This document shows, piece after piece, positions 1 through 9,266 of a DNA stretch of 64,000 bases. Source of the DNA: Alphaproteobacteria bacterium (GTDB lineage Bacteria; Pseudomonadota; Alphaproteobacteria; Micropepsales; Micropepsaceae). A program made the position numbers and the translations under genes. Below the pieces are notes generated by a model that worked only from the letters and a program-made list of their open reading frames with translations, did no database searches and was not told the origin of the DNA. The DNA lies in contig JAGWMG010000006.1 in assembly GCA_028871795.1 (NCBI GenBank), positions 126,011-190,010 on the forward strand, read 5' to 3'. The stretch's first letter is position 1. Every line of letters begins with the position of its first letter.

Positions 1-331
1 GACCGTTGACGGCCTGAACTTCGTATTGGCGGGCGATGGGTGTAATCCAATTGTTCTCGACCAGGCCATTCGGCAAAATCACAGAATAGTGCAGGGGGTC
101 CGTTCGGTCATAGGCAATGCCAATAGCGAAATAGCCCTCCGGAGATACGTGAATGGCCTTGCCTTCGAGCGTCACCTGCGCGGGCTCGAAAGTCCTGCCG
201 ATCATCAAACAGCCTTGCTCCCGCGTTCCAGTCAGCGAAAAATCCGGTGGCGGCGGCGTCGCCAGCATCCGGCGCGGCATTAGGGTGAGTAGGCCGCCAG
301 CCGTCAAAAAAGCGCGCCGCGCGAATTTCAT
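1..331 (-). CDS. M23-family metallopeptidase, N-terminal part (runs off the window)
   Basis: The first 110 codons are in the window; the rest lies beyond base 1. The protein begins with a secretion signal having a twin-arginine-like start (MKFARRAFLTAGG) and then has a beta-rich segment (LTGTREQGCLMIGRTFEPA, then VSPEGYFAIGI, then ITPIARQYEVQAVNG). This layout, an Ig-like lead-in ending near YEVQAVNG, is what I know from the front of alphaproteobacterial M23 (LytM-type) peptidoglycan hydrolases. The catalytic HxxxD and HxH motifs would be outside the window, so the assignment rests on the N-terminal region. The ATG overlaps the stop codon of the DUF2093 gene by 4 bases (ATGA), so the two are probably translated from one message. 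Confidence 0.65.
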   Translation of the reverse strand, partial: MKFARRAFLTAGGLLTLMPRRMLATPPPPDFSLTGTREQGCLMIGRTFEPAQVTLEGKAIHVSPEGYFAIGIAYDRTDPLHYSVILPNGLVENNWITPIARQYEVQAVNG

Positions 332-552
332 GGTGTCTTGCCCGTCTCCTGCAGGCGTTTGAGGGCGGCGGCCGCGGTGGCGTAGGCTTCCTGCATATCG
401 ACGCTCCAGTAGCGCAGCGCTTCCAACGGAATGTTCACGCCGGTGACCGCGCAGACCACGAAGGACCCCGCTTTCACCACGCGGTATTCGCCGTCGAGAT
501 ATTCCAATTCCGCCAAGCCTTCGGGCCGCAGCTCACGTTCCATCTTGTTCAT
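328..552 (-). CDS. DUF2093 domain protein
   Basis: A 74-residue protein with the features of DUF2093: a DGEYRVVKAGSFVVCAVTG core, then IPLEALRYWSVDMQEAYAT. The family is small, conserved in Alphaproteobacteria and has no established function; the paired Tyr/Cys/Trp pattern suggests a small folded domain. It lies 56 bases downstream of xseA on the same strand and overlaps the M23 peptidase start by 4 bases, so an xseA-DUF2093-peptidase operon is likely. No signal peptide or membrane segment is visible, so it is probably cytoplasmic. Confidence 0.8.
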   Translation of the reverse strand: MNKMERELRPEGLAELEYLDGEYRVVKAGSFVVCAVTGVNIPLEALRYWSVDMQEAYATAAAALKRLQETGKTP

Positions 553-608
553 TTCGCGGACGCCCTTCGTGCAATACGATTTCTACGCGACTGAAGCGCC
601 CGGCGCCA

Positions 609-2009
609 TCAAAACAAGTCGCCTTGGTTGCCGGGCGTTTTCTTGCCGGCGGACTTGGGTTTGTGGCCACCGTCTCCCGCCACGGCAGGAGCCGTACCGT
701 CAGCAAACGTCAAGGACAGCCACTCGCCGGCGACCAAGGCGGCGGCACGGCGGCGCAGCGCTCCGTCTGCGCCGCGAACCAACGCAAACCCCCTCGCCAG
801 CACGGCATGGTGGCTGACACCGTCCAACACACGCGACAAGGCGCCAAGACGGCTCTGGAACCCGGCCAATCGGACGCGATGACTTCGGACCAGCCGCAGC
901 GTTAGCATCCGAGTCCGCTCCGAGCCGAGCGACAGACGGTTCTTGAGGCCCGTGGGCCTGAGCAGCGATGCCGCAGCGATGAAGGTTCGCCGATGGGCCT
1001 CGAGGTTGCGGCGCAAGGCATGGCCGAGGCGTTCGGCCGTCAGGTCGAAGCGCTGCCGTGGCTGAGCGAACAACTGATCGGCCCGCGGCAAAACGCGAAC
1101 CAATTGCCGTAGCGCCAGGCGGCGATCCTCCATGCTCCTGGCGAAGCTGCGCAAAAGGCGACGCTCGAAATCCAGAGTCTGGGCGATCAGTTCCGTTCGC
1201 ACCGGAACGGCAAGCTCGGCGGCGGCGGTCGGCGTCGGCGCGCGCACGTCCGCAGCAAAATCGATCAATGTGGTGTCGGTCTCGTGCCCGACGGCCGAAA
1301 TCACGGGAATACCGCAATCGGCGACGGCGCGAACCACGATTTCCTCGTTGAAAGCCATCAGGTCTTCGATCGAACCGCCGCCGCGCGCCACGATCAGGAC
1401 GTCGGGGCGCGGCAGGCCGGCCTGCGGGAATCTCGCGAAGCCGCGAATGGCCGCGGCGATCTCGCCGGCCGCGCGCTCGCCCTGCACGGCCACCGGCCAC
1501 AGCAATACGCGGCGGGGAAACCGCGCCTCCAGCCGGTGCATGATGTCGCGGATCACCGCGCCCGTCGGCGAGGTGACGACGCCGATCACCTCCGGCAGGA
1601 ATGGCAGCCGCTTCTTGCGGGAGGCGTCGAACAGGCCCTCTGCCGCGAGTTTCTTCTTGCGCTCCTCCAGCATCGCCATCAGCGCGCCGAGGCCCGCGAG
1701 TTCCACCTGCTCGACGATGAGCTGATAGCGCGAAGACCCGGCGTAAGTGGAGACCCGCCCGGTACAGACGACTTCCAGCCCCGCCTGCGGACGCACGCTC
1801 AGGCTTCTGGCGGCACCCTTCCAGATCACCGCGTTGAGCACCGCCTTGTCGTCCTTGAGGTCAAAATAAACGTGGCCGGAGGAATGAAACTTCAGACCGC
1901 TGATCTCGCCGCGCACACGCACGAACGGAAATGCGTCCTCGACGGTGCGCTTCAGGACGGCCGAAAGCTCCGTAACGCTGAATTCAGGCAAATTGGGGCG
2001 GTCGGACAT
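609..2009 (-). CDS. xseA: Exodeoxyribonuclease VII large subunit
   Basis: Catalytic subunit of exonuclease VII, which with several XseB subunits degrades single-stranded DNA to oligonucleotides. The 466 residues are within the family's usual size. An N-terminal OB-fold (about residues 10-110, with FSVTELSAVLKRTVED and SSGHVYFDLKDDKAVLNAVIW) precedes the catalytic domain (VITSPTGAVIRDIMHRLEAR, ARGGGSIEDLMAFNEE, SAVGHETDTTLIDFAADVRA). A long helical region follows, and the C-terminus is basic. The small-subunit gene xseB is not adjacent but lies about 22 kb away at 23645-23902, beside dxs. The gene is divergent from purD. No strong ribosome binding site is seen before the ATG, but the start matches the conserved beginning of the OB-fold. 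Confidence 0.95.
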   Translation of the reverse strand: MSDRPNLPEFSVTELSAVLKRTVEDAFPFVRVRGEISGLKFHSSGHVYFDLKDDKAVLNAVIWKGAARSLSVRPQAGLEVVCTGRVSTYAGSSRYQLIVEQVELAGLGALMAMLEERKKKLAAEGLFDASRKKRLPFLPEVIGVVTSPTGAVIRDIMHRLEARFPRRVLLWPVAVQGERAAGEIAAAIRGFARFPQAGLPRPDVLIVARGGGSIEDLMAFNEEIVVRAVADCGIPVISAVGHETDTTLIDFAADVRAPTPTAAAELAVPVRTELIAQTLDFERRLLRSFARSMEDRRLALRQLVRVLPRADQLFAQPRQRFDLTAERLGHALRRNLEAHRRTFIAAASLLRPTGLKNRLSLGSERTRMLTLRLVRSHRVRLAGFQSRLGALSRVLDGVSHHAVLARGFALVRGADGALRRRAAALVAGEWLSLTFADGTAPAVAGDGGHKPKSAGKKTPGNQGDLF

Positions 2010-2087
2010 GATTCACAGATGATATAGGAGTCGCGCTTGAATCCACCCTCTCCTTGGGGAAGGGTTCTGCGGAAAAGGAGCCTTGCT

Positions 2088-3356
2088 TTGAACGTCCTCC
2101 TCATCGGTTCCGGCGGCCGCGAGCACGCGCTGGCCTGGTCGCTTGCGGCCAGCCCCATCGTCTCCACATTATACTGCGCGCCGGGAAATCCCGGTATCGA
2201 AGCCGTCGCCGAATGCGTGCCGATTGCCGCCGCCGACTTGGACGGGCTGGTCGCTTTCGCCAAGGAGAAGAAAATCGGCTTTGCCGTGATCGGGCCGGAA
2301 GCGCCCCTTGTCGCCGGTCTGGCCGACCGCTTCGAGGCTGCCGGCATCAAGGCCCTTGGCCCCGGCGCCAAAGCGGCGATCCTGGAAGGCTCCAAGGGCT
2401 TCGTGAAGGATTTGTGCGACGACCGCGGCATCCCCACCGCCCGCTATCGCCGTTTCCGCGATCCGGTACCGGCCAAGTCGTTCGCCAAGACGCTGGGGCT
2501 ACCGGTCGTCGTTAAGGCGGACGGGCTGGCGGCGGGCAAGGGCGTCGTCATCGCCGAAACCAGGGATGATGCGATCCGCGCCATCGATTTCATGTTCGAC
2601 GGCGCCTTCGGCGCGGCCGGGGCGGAAATCGTGGTGGAGGAATTCCTCGACGGCGAGGAGGTGAGCTTTTTCGCCTTGACCGACGGCGAGCACGTCGTGC
2701 CTCTGATCGGCGCCCAGGACCACAAGCGCGCCTTCGACGGCGACCGGGGTCCGAACACGGGCGGCATGGGCGCCTACAGCCCGGCGCCGGCGCTGACGCA
2801 AGCTGTCGTGGACAAGGCGATGAACCGTATCGTCAAGCCGACGATCGCGGCGATGGCGGAACGCGGCACGCCTTATATGGGCGTTCTTTTCGCGGGGCTG
2901 ATGATCAAGAACGGGGAGCCGAGCCTCATCGAATACAATTGCCGTTTCGGCGACCCGGAGTGCCAAGTGCTCGTGACCCGCCTCAAATCCGACCTGGCGA
3001 CGGCGCTGCTCGCGGCGCGCGACCGCGTGCTGAACGCCATCGACCTGCGCTGGTGCGACGACGCGGCCCTGACCGTGGTCATGGCGGCGAAAGGCTATCC
3101 CGGCGAATACGCCAAAGGCTCGGAAATCCGCGGATTGGACGAAGCGGCAAGCCTCGACGGCGTGCGGATTTTCCACGCGGGCACGGCGCGCCGGGACGGG
3201 AAAATCGTGGCCGCCGGAGGGCGCGTGCTGAGCGTCACCGCGACGGGCAAGACCATCGGCGATGCGCAAAGGCGCGCCTACGCGGCCGTAGACATGATCG
3301 ATTGGCCGCAAGGCTACTGCCGCCGCGACATCGGCTGGCGGGCGCTGGCGCGCTGA
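2088..3356 (+). CDS. purD: Phosphoribosylamine-glycine ligase (GAR synthetase)
   Basis: Second step of de novo purine synthesis: ATP-dependent joining of glycine to 5-phosphoribosylamine. From a TTG start the protein is 422 residues and begins [17 protein letters not shown], the usual PurD N-terminus. ATP-grasp features follow: [49 protein letters not shown], and [12 protein letters not shown] near the metal site. The TTG at 2088 is preferred because AAGGAG at 2075-2080 lies 7 bases before it. An in-frame TTG at 2037, also with a GGAG-like site, would add 17 residues with no family counterpart. The gene is divergent from xseA and convergent with the FKBP gene, 26 bases away. Confidence 0.95.
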   Translation: MNVLLIGSGGREHALAWSLAASPIVSTLYCAPGNPGIEAVAECVPIAAADLDGLVAFAKEKKIGFAVIGPEAPLVAGLADRFEAAGIKALGPGAKAAILEGSKGFVKDLCDDRGIPTARYRRFRDPVPAKSFAKTLGLPVVVKADGLAAGKGVVIAETRDDAIRAIDFMFDGAFGAAGAEIVVEEFLDGEEVSFFALTDGEHVVPLIGAQDHKRAFDGDRGPNTGGMGAYSPAPALTQAVVDKAMNRIVKPTIAAMAERGTPYMGVLFAGLMIKNGEPSLIEYNCRFGDPECQVLVTRLKSDLATALLAARDRVLNAIDLRWCDDAALTVVMAAKGYPGEYAKGSEIRGLDEAASLDGVRIFHAGTARRDGKIVAAGGRVLSVTATGKTIGDAQRRAYAAVDMIDWPQGYCRRDIGWRALAR

Positions 3357-3382
3357 CGGGGCTGGCGTGAAAACCTCGACCG

Positions 3383-3859
3383 CTATTGGCAACCTTTGGG
3401 CGTCGGCGGAAAAACCTTCAGCAGTTCGATCTCGAAAACGAGGGTCTGGTTGGGAGGGATGGCGCCGTCGCCCGCGCCTGTCCTGCCATAGGCGAGCCCG
3501 GCCGGGATGACGAGCTTCCATTTGTCGCCCGCATGCATCATCTGCAGCGCCTCGACCCAACCCGGAATCAGCGCTCCCGCGGGAAACGTGGCAGGCTTGC
3601 CCTTGGTTTGATCGAACACCTTGCCGTCGATCAGCCAGCCCTTGTAATTGACGGTGACGCAATCGTGGCGGCCGGGTTGCGCCCCTTTTCCGCGCTTAAT
3701 CACCTGGTACTGGATCCCCGGCAGGGAAACGACGCCTGTCTGCTTCGCATTGCCGGCGAGATAAGCGGCGTTCGCGGCGTCGCTCAAACGGTCGCCCGCG
3801 GCGGGGGCGGGCGCATTCAGCAACATGACGGTAAGCACGGCTGTCAAGATCGGACGCAT
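3383..3859 (-). CDS. Exported FKBP-type peptidyl-prolyl isomerase
   Basis: A 158-residue protein with a cleavable signal peptide (residues 1 to about 21, ending APAPAAG) and one FKBP domain. Domain signatures are VTVNYKGWLIDGKVFDQT, then FPAGALIPGWVEALQMMHAG, then AYGRTGAGDGAIPPNQTLVFE, which contain the aromatic residues that line the prolyl-binding pocket. It should assist folding of proteins in the periplasm. The reading frame is open 58 codons further upstream, but the ATG at 3859 gives the signal peptide, so it is preferred. The gene is divergent from the histidine kinase; the 172-base gap between them must hold both promoters. Confidence 0.88.
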   Translation of the reverse strand: MRPILTAVLTVMLLNAPAPAAGDRLSDAANAAYLAGNAKQTGVVSLPGIQYQVIKRGKGAQPGRHDCVTVNYKGWLIDGKVFDQTKGKPATFPAGALIPGWVEALQMMHAGDKWKLVIPAGLAYGRTGAGDGAIPPNQTLVFEIELLKVFPPTPKGCQ

Positions 3860-4031
3860 TTCGAATAAACCCCTCTGTGTGCCGAATACTAACGGACCCT
3901 TACGCCGGCAAGCGCCGCTTAAGCAAGCCTTAACGCACCCGCCACGCCTTTGAGTTGCGAAATCGTTGATTAACACGATGAGACTAGGCTCGTATCCGAG
4001 CGAGGTACTTGTACTCAGAGCGAGGAACGTC

Positions 4032-5192
4032 ATGTCGGTCGAAGACCGTCGGAGTGCTAAAGACCAGGACTGCGAGAAGGCGTACCACGCCTATCGGCTC
4101 ATGGCCGAGGAAGCCTCGGACATCGTGATCTTGCACGAGCCCGACGGACACATCTTCTTCGCTTCCTCGGCATTGGAGCGGATTCTCAAGCGCACGGCGG
4201 CGGAAATCGAGCAGCAAAAATTCTTCGATCTGATCCATCCCGACGATATGCAGGAAGCCGCCAAGGTCAACGCCGTGCCCCTGCCAGGCAAAATGCTGTC
4301 CGCCACCTATCGCACGCGGCACGGCGACGGCCATTACATCTGGGTCGAAACGACGACGCGGGGGATCTACGATCATAAAACCGGCGAATTGCATAATCTG
4401 ATAAGCGTTTCACGCGACGTCACCGAGCGCATGAACCACGAGCTTGCGGTGAAAGCCGCACAGGAACGCGCGGAGTCCGCCAACAAAGCGAAATCCCGGT
4501 TTCTGGCGAACATGAGCCATGAGCTGCGCACGCCGCTCAACGCGGTCATCGGCTTCACGGACCTGATGCGCCAGCGCACCTTCGGCCCGCTCGGCAGCGA
4601 ACGCTATGAGGAATACGCGACGCTGATCTACGATTCGGGCCAGCTGTTGCTCGACCTCATCTCCGACATGCTCGACATGGCGAAGATCGAGGCCGGCAGG
4701 CTCGAACTCAATTACGAGCGCGTCGACGTCAACGGGACCGTCGAGGATTGCGTCCGCATGTTGCGCGACCGCGCCGACAACAACGGTTTGGAGCTTACGC
4801 TGTCGCTTCCCGAGGAGCCATTGTTTCTTATCGCCGACAAGCGCGCGGTGAAACAGGTTCTGCTCAATTTGCTGACGAACGCTCTCAAGTTCACACCGGC
4901 CGGCGGTCACGTCGGCGTCATTGTGCGTTATGGTGACAGTCTGGCGACCATCACCGTGCGCGACACCGGCGTCGGCATTCCGGCGAAAGAATTGCCGCGG
5001 CTCGGCAATCCCTTCGAGCAGGTCAACAGCGACCCGATGCTCGCCAAGGGCGGATCGGGCCTCGGCCTGGCGCTGGTGCGCGCGCTGATGGAAAAACACG
5101 GCGGCAAGCTGTCCATCGAGAGCGAGGAAGGTGTGGGCACGGCCGTCTGCGTCACTTTCCCTCTGATCGCCAACAAGCGCGCCGCCGCTTGA
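4032..5192 (+). CDS. Soluble PAS-domain sensor histidine kinase
   Basis: From ATG 4032 the protein is 386 residues with no membrane segment, so it should be cytoplasmic. A PAS domain (about residues 25-135, with DIVILHEPDGHIFFASSALE) is followed by HisKA with phospho-acceptor His163 in the SHELRTPLNAVIGF motif. The ATPase domain has an N box (NLLTNALKFTP), G1 (DTGVGIP) and G2 (GGSGLGLAL). No receiver domain or partner response regulator lies nearby, so it is an orphan kinase with an unknown signal. In-frame starts further upstream (TTG 3966, ATG 3978) are possible; AGGA lies just before 4032. Sequence outside the signature motifs diverges from well-known kinases. Confidence 0.88.
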   Translation: MSVEDRRSAKDQDCEKAYHAYRLMAEEASDIVILHEPDGHIFFASSALERILKRTAAEIEQQKFFDLIHPDDMQEAAKVNAVPLPGKMLSATYRTRHGDGHYIWVETTTRGIYDHKTGELHNLISVSRDVTERMNHELAVKAAQERAESANKAKSRFLANMSHELRTPLNAVIGFTDLMRQRTFGPLGSERYEEYATLIYDSGQLLLDLISDMLDMAKIEAGRLELNYERVDVNGTVEDCVRMLRDRADNNGLELTLSLPEEPLFLIADKRAVKQVLLNLLTNALKFTPAGGHVGVIVRYGDSLATITVRDTGVGIPAKELPRLGNPFEQVNSDPMLAKGGSGLGLALVRALMEKHGGKLSIESEEGVGTAVCVTFPLIANKRAAA

Positions 5193-5255
5193 TTTCGCCC
5201 GCGGGCGACGGCAGACCGATTTGACAGCGGACTTCCATCGCGGCAAGCAGTCGCC

Positions 5256-5876
5256 ATGCTGTTTTGGGCGGGATTCCTCCTCATCGTTCTCGGCGTAGCG
5301 TGCGTGGCCGTCGACCGGCGCGCGGTGCATCTTATCTACGACCATGTCGGCGCCCGGTTCCACAACTTCCTTTCCGCAACCACACATTTGGCCAAGGCGG
5401 CGCATTGGCTCATCGCGGCTTGCCTGGTCTATGGAGCAAGCTGGGCCTGGCTGCGCTGGATCGGAGAGAATGCCGGCGTCAGGCTGGCTTCGCAGGCCGC
5501 GCTGGCATTCGTCGCCAGTCTGGCGCTGGGCAGCGCGGTCCTGCACGGGGTCAAACTGATACTCGGACGCCGGCGCCCGCGCGACGAATTGGAGATGAAC
5601 CAATACGGCTTCATCCTGTTCGGGTTCAACCTCGATTGGAACTCGTTTCCTTCCGGCCACGCGCTGACGATCATGTGCGTGGCCGTGATCGCCACGGCAC
5701 TTTGGCCGCAACTGTCGGTCCTGTGGTTTGCCGTCGCCTTCTGGCTCGGATTGACACGCGCCCTGCTCACGGCGCATTTCCTCAGCGATGTCTTCGTCGG
5801 CGCCGGTATCGGCCTGATAAGCGCACGCGAGGCCCTGGTACTGTTCTTCCCGCAGCTCGCGCTGCCCTGGTTTTAG
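5256..5876 (+). CDS. PAP2-family membrane phosphatase
   Basis: A 206-residue integral membrane protein with about six hydrophobic segments and the three phosphatase motifs of the PAP2 superfamily: [12 protein letters not shown] (KX6RP), FPSGHAL (PSGH) and [13 protein letters not shown] (the R-x5-H-x3-D motif). These residues catalyse dephosphorylation of lipid phosphates such as phosphatidate or undecaprenyl pyrophosphate. The exact substrate cannot be told from sequence. The stop codon overlaps the stop codon of the convergent glutathione transferase gene by 4 bases. Confidence 0.85.
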   Translation: MLFWAGFLLIVLGVACVAVDRRAVHLIYDHVGARFHNFLSATTHLAKAAHWLIAACLVYGASWAWLRWIGENAGVRLASQAALAFVASLALGSAVLHGVKLILGRRRPRDELEMNQYGFILFGFNLDWNSFPSGHALTIMCVAVIATALWPQLSVLWFAVAFWLGLTRALLTAHFLSDVFVGAGIGLISAREALVLFFPQLALPWF

Positions 5877-6550
5877 CGCTGTAAAATCGACTGCGCCTGG
5901 GCGATGCGTTTTGCGGGATCTTCCTTTTCGTCCACTTCGGGTTTCTTGGGAACCTGGATGCCCCGCTGCACGGCCGGGCGTTCGCCCACCGCCCACAGCC
6001 ATCGTTGCAGATGTTCGAGACCCTCCACCGGCACGCCGGACCAATCATGGCGGCGCACCCAGCACCAGTTGGCGATGTCGGCGATGGAATATTCGCCGGC
6101 CAGGTATTCGCGATCCTTGAGCCGGCCGTCGAGCACTTCAAACAGGCGGCGCGACTCGTTCTGATAACGATCAATGGCGGGTTGATATTTCTCGGGCCAG
6201 TAGCGGAAGAACACATTCGCCTGCCCCATCATCGGGCCGACGCCGCCCATCTGGAACATCAGCCATTGGAGGACACGCGAGCGGCCCGCGGCGTCCGCCG
6301 GCATCAGCTTGCCGGTCTTCTCCGCCAGATAGATCAGGATCGCGCCGGATTCGAAGACGGCGAGGTTGTCAGCGTCGCGGTCAACGATCGCCGGGATGCG
6401 CCCGTTGGGATTGATCTTCAGGAACCACTCCGTCTTCTGCTCCAACTTGCCGAGCTGCAGGCAATGGACTTCGTAAGGCAGACCCAACTCTTCCAACGCC
6501 ACGGAAACTTTGTGGCCGTTGGGCGTCGCGGCGGTGTACAGGTCAATCAT
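5873..6550 (-). CDS. Glutathione S-transferase family protein (YfcG/YghU-like)
   Basis: A 225-residue protein with an N-terminal thioredoxin fold ([19 protein letters not shown], then [13 protein letters not shown], then [16 protein letters not shown]) and an all-helical C-terminal domain ([25 protein letters not shown]). The TAATPNG start and the [11 protein letters not shown] motif are those of the bacterial Nu-class disulfide-bond oxidoreductases YfcG and YghU; assignment to that branch is by resemblance only. The ATG at 6550 is preceded by GGAGG at good spacing. It lies 11 bases downstream of another glutathione transferase gene on the same strand, so the two probably form an operon. Confidence 0.85.
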   Translation of the reverse strand: MIDLYTAATPNGHKVSVALEELGLPYEVHCLQLGKLEQKTEWFLKINPNGRIPAIVDRDADNLAVFESGAILIYLAEKTGKLMPADAAGRSRVLQWLMFQMGGVGPMMGQANVFFRYWPEKYQPAIDRYQNESRRLFEVLDGRLKDREYLAGEYSIADIANWCWVRRHDWSGVPVEGLEHLQRWLWAVGERPAVQRGIQVPKKPEVDEKEDPAKRIAQAQSILQR

Positions 6551-6561
6551 CGGTCCTCCGG

Positions 6562-7230
6562 TCAGGCTGCGCGGAACCGCTCCACGAGCGGCCGTTCGGC
6601 ATCGATTAAAGCTTTGAACGACGGACGCGCCAGCAGCCGCGCCCGATAGGCGGCGAGCCTGGGCCAGCGCGTTGCGTCGAGCGTCTCGCCGGCATGCTCG
6701 AAATTCACCAGCATGGCGGCGACGGAAATATCGGCGATCGAGAATCTGTTGCCGACGAAATAGTCGTTGGCGCCGAGTTCGTTCTCCAGGTAATCGAACA
6801 GCGGTGGAAGCGTCTCCGTCAGCGTCTTGCGGCAAACGTCCTCGTCCGTTTGCTTGCGCATCATCCGCTTGACGACGCGCTCGAAGAACAGGCCGCGGGT
6901 GACGCACTGGGCCACCGCCGAATCCGCGTATTCCTCGAACCACAGCGCACGGGCCCGCAGGTAGGGATCGCTCGGATACAGAGCCGGCGCGGGGAACTTG
7001 TGCTCCAGGTAATCGCAGATCACCGAGGAGTCGGCCAGGGTGTTCGGCTCGGGCAGATCAGTGTCGCGGAACGCCGGAATGCGCTTGAGAGGGCTGATTT
7101 CCACATAATCGGGCGGAGGGTTGAAAGGGTTGACCTGTTCCACGGCGTAATCGAGGCCCTTCTCGGCCAACACCACGCACACTTTGCGTACAAAGGGCGA
7201 AAGACTGCTGCCGTAAACGATCAATGCCAT
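6562..7230 (-). CDS. Glutathione S-transferase family protein
   Basis: A 222-residue protein with the two-domain transferase fold. N-terminal features are [20 protein letters not shown] (a Ser near the glutathione site), [20 protein letters not shown] and [14 protein letters not shown]; the C-terminal helical domain has [20 protein letters not shown]. It differs strongly from the adjacent downstream transferase, so the pair does not look like a recent tandem duplication. The natural substrate is unknown. It is probably co-transcribed with the gene at 5873-6550. Confidence 0.87.
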   Translation of the reverse strand: MALIVYGSSLSPFVRKVCVVLAEKGLDYAVEQVNPFNPPPDYVEISPLKRIPAFRDTDLPEPNTLADSSVICDYLEHKFPAPALYPSDPYLRARALWFEEYADSAVAQCVTRGLFFERVVKRMMRKQTDEDVCRKTLTETLPPLFDYLENELGANDYFVGNRFSIADISVAAMLVNFEHAGETLDATRWPRLAAYRARLLARPSFKALIDAERPLVERFRAA

Positions 7231-7292
7231 TGCCGCCTCCCAAATGTTCCCAAGGACGATAGATGTAGGCGGCGCAGGGGCGCGTTCAAGCG

Positions 7293-7745
7293 TTAAGTGC
7301 GGCGCGCCTGGAAGAAAGCCCTCAGGACCGATCCTGCTTCCTCAGCGTCACCGGCGCGGGCGATCTCGGGGCGATGGTGACAGGTGGGCTGCTCGAAGAA
7401 GCGCGGCCCGTGCAGGACCGCGCCGCCTTTGGGGTCTTCGGCGGCGAACACCAGGCGCGCCACCCGCGCCATGCTGATCGCCCCGGCGCACATGGCGCAA
7501 GGCTCCAGCGAGACGTAGAGCGTCGTTCCGGTCAACCGCTCGTTTCCCAATTTCCCGGCGGCGGCGCGCAGGACCAGCATTTCAGCATGCGCGGTCGGAT
7601 CGCGGCGCTCGACCGTGCGATTGCCGTCGCGGGCCAGCAACTCGCCGCAAGCCGACAGCAGTGCCGCGCCGACCGGCACCTCGCCGCGCGCCCCCGCCGC
7701 TTGGGCTTCGGCGATGGCCAGTGCTATGGCTTCGTCGTCATTCAT
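7293..7745 (-). CDS. tadA: tRNA adenosine(34) deaminase / nucleoside deaminase
   Basis: A 150-residue zinc deaminase. The zinc ligands and catalytic glutamate are in DPTAHAEMLVLRAA (HAE) and EPCAMCAGAISMARV (PCxxC), as in TadA, which converts adenosine to inosine at the wobble position of tRNA-Arg(ACG). Guanine deaminases share this motif, but length and the GEVPVGAAL opening favour TadA. GAAGG lies 7 bases before the ATG. The start codon overlaps that of the divergent pseudouridine synthase gene at a CATG palindrome (7743-7746), so each gene's promoter would lie inside the other's coding sequence. Confidence 0.9.
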   Translation of the reverse strand: MNDDEAIALAIAEAQAAGARGEVPVGAALLSACGELLARDGNRTVERRDPTAHAEMLVLRAAAGKLGNERLTGTTLYVSLEPCAMCAGAISMARVARLVFAAEDPKGGAVLHGPRFFEQPTCHHRPEIARAGDAEEAGSVLRAFFQARRT

Positions 7746-8550
7746 GGCGGAACCTTCATTGGCCGACGATAGCACGAGGAAAGGCGAACACATCGCACAA
7801 GAGAACCCGCAGGGCGACCGCATCGCCAAGGTGATCGCCCGCGCCGGCATCTGTTCGCGCCGCGACGCCGAGAAGCTGATCGCCGAAGGCCGGGTGTCAC
7901 TCGACGGCGAGACGGTGACGACGCCCGCCACCAAGGTCGGCAACAACCACGTCGTCTCGGTCGACGGCAAGCCGCTGGGTGAGCCCGATCCGGCGCGGCT
8001 GTGGCGCTACCACAAGCCGGCGGGCATGGTGACGACCCACCGCGATCCGCAAGGCCGTCCGACCGTGTTCGCCAACCTGCCCGAGACCCTGCCGCGCGTG
8101 GTCTCGATCGGCCGGCTGGACTTCAACTCCGAAGGCTTGCTGCTGCTCACCAACGACGGCGAGATCGCCCGGCGCCTGGAACTGCCGGCCGGCGGCTGGC
8201 CCCGCAAATACCGCGCCCGGCTGTTCGGCAAGGTGACGCAGCAGGACCTCGACAAACTCGCGGAAGGCGTCACCATAGGCGGGGTGAAATACGGGCCTGT
8301 CGTCGCCGACCTGGAGCGCTCCAAGGGCGTACATTCCTGGGCCAGCGTCACGCTCAAGGAAGGCAAGAACCGTGAGGTCAAGCGCGTCATGGAAAGCCTT
8401 GGATTGAAAGTGGCCCGCCTGATCCGCGTCCAGTTCGGACCGTTCCACCTGGGCCAGCTTGCCGAGGGCGCAGTCGAGGAAATCCCCGCCAAGCTGTGGC
8501 GCGAGCAACTCGGCATCGGACGCAAGAAGCACGCGAAGGAGCAGCCATGA
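7744..8550 (+). CDS. RsuA/RluB-family rRNA pseudouridine synthase
   Basis: A 268-residue enzyme that isomerises a uridine in ribosomal RNA. An S4 RNA-binding domain (RIAKVIARAGICSRRDAEKL, about residues 20-70) is followed by the synthase domain with the catalytic Asp in SIGRLDFNSEGLLLLTNDG, and GKNREVKRVMESLG near the C-terminus. The family signature fits RluB (23S rRNA U2605) best, but RsuA/RluE/RluF relatives cannot be excluded. The ATG at 7744 overlaps the tadA start; the frame is open upstream, and TTG 7759 is an alternative. The stop codon overlaps the next ATG by 4 bases, so the two genes are coupled. Confidence 0.85.
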   Translation: MAEPSLADDSTRKGEHIAQENPQGDRIAKVIARAGICSRRDAEKLIAEGRVSLDGETVTTPATKVGNNHVVSVDGKPLGEPDPARLWRYHKPAGMVTTHRDPQGRPTVFANLPETLPRVVSIGRLDFNSEGLLLLTNDGEIARRLELPAGGWPRKYRARLFGKVTQQDLDKLAEGVTIGGVKYGPVVADLERSKGVHSWASVTLKEGKNREVKRVMESLGLKVARLIRVQFGPFHLGQLAEGAVEEIPAKLWREQLGIGRKKHAKEQP

Positions 8551-8846
8551 AACGACAGATTTTGGCCGCATTCTGCGTACTGGCGGCGGCGGGCTGCGGC
8601 CGCTGGGCCGATCTCGACTCCGACGCCTTCGCCCGCGGCAGCGCCTCCCAGGAACAATTCGCGCTGGACAGCCAAGCCTGCGCCGGCAAGGCGGAAGCAG
8701 CGCGTTCCTACGAGCTGCGCGGCGTCGAGGCCGACAACGTCGACAAGCACAAGATCTTCAACGGCGCTTATGGCGCCTGCATGCGCGCGCGGGGCTACAA
8801 GGGCGGAACTTCCACACTCGGTTTCTGGCACGCCTACGATCTTTGA
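8547..8846 (+). CDS. Small lipoprotein of unknown function
   Basis: A 99-residue protein with a lipoprotein signal (MKRQILAAFCVLAAAGCGRW; the probable lipobox is AAGC with Cys18). The mature part has two further cysteines (SQACAGKAE and YGACMRARGYKG). The end pattern GAYGACMRARGYK resembles small outer-membrane lipoproteins of Alphaproteobacteria known only as hypothetical. GAAGGAG at 8535-8541 sits well before the ATG. The gene is translationally coupled to the pseudouridine synthase gene by an ATGA overlap; there is no evident functional link. Confidence 0.75.
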   Translation: MKRQILAAFCVLAAAGCGRWADLDSDAFARGSASQEQFALDSQACAGKAEAARSYELRGVEADNVDKHKIFNGAYGACMRARGYKGGTSTLGFWHAYDL

Positions 8847-8904
8847 GGTTGCACGGGCGGCGGAAGCTGGTATGCAGCGCCCCGCATAGATTTGGAGCGC
8901 CACC

Positions 8905-9153
8905 ATGAAAAAGTACGCCAAGCCTCAAGCCTATGCCGCCCCCAGCAAGGACCACCGCCATGCCGGCACCTTCGAGGTCCTGGTGCCCCTGCCCGACCGC
9001 GTGAAACCCCATCGCCTCGCCCAGCAATTTCCGACGCTGCAAGCCGCGGAAGGCTGGATGCACAGCGACGAAGGCAAGGACGCCATCGCCGAAGTTTTCG
9101 CCGCCCACAAGCCCGAGCCGGCCAGGCCGGCCAAGCAAGCCAAGCGGGGCTGA
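8905..9153 (+). CDS. Small hypothetical protein
   Basis: An 82-residue protein that I do not recognise. It is rich in Ala, Lys, Pro and His (AAPSKDHRHAGTFEVLVPLP), with an acidic middle part (HSDEGKDAIAEVFAAHKPE) and a basic tail (ARPAKQAKRG). No signal peptide or membrane segment is seen. The segment from FEVLVPLPDR to GWMHSDEGKDAI reads like a folded domain of about 50 residues. Support is base composition like the neighbours and a start 58 bases after the lipoprotein gene. Confidence 0.55.
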   Translation: MKKYAKPQAYAAPSKDHRHAGTFEVLVPLPDRVKPHRLAQQFPTLQAAEGWMHSDEGKDAIAEVFAAHKPEPARPAKQAKRG

Positions 9154-9266
9154 AAAGCCGTTTTCGCCGGGATGCCCGGACCTCAAAGGCGAGGTCAAGC
9201 GGTTTACGGCCGGCCGCGACGTGCTATTCTCCTACTCGCGTCGTCAACTATTCGGGGGAGGGGCCG

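Noticed and set aside
4410..6044. A 544-codon minus-strand frame opposite the histidine kinase and PAP2 genes
   Set aside because: Shadow frame; both plus-strand genes have full family motifs.
6562..7230. Tandem duplication as origin of the two glutathione transferase genes
   Set aside because: They share only the fold; motifs and lengths differ too much for a recent duplication.
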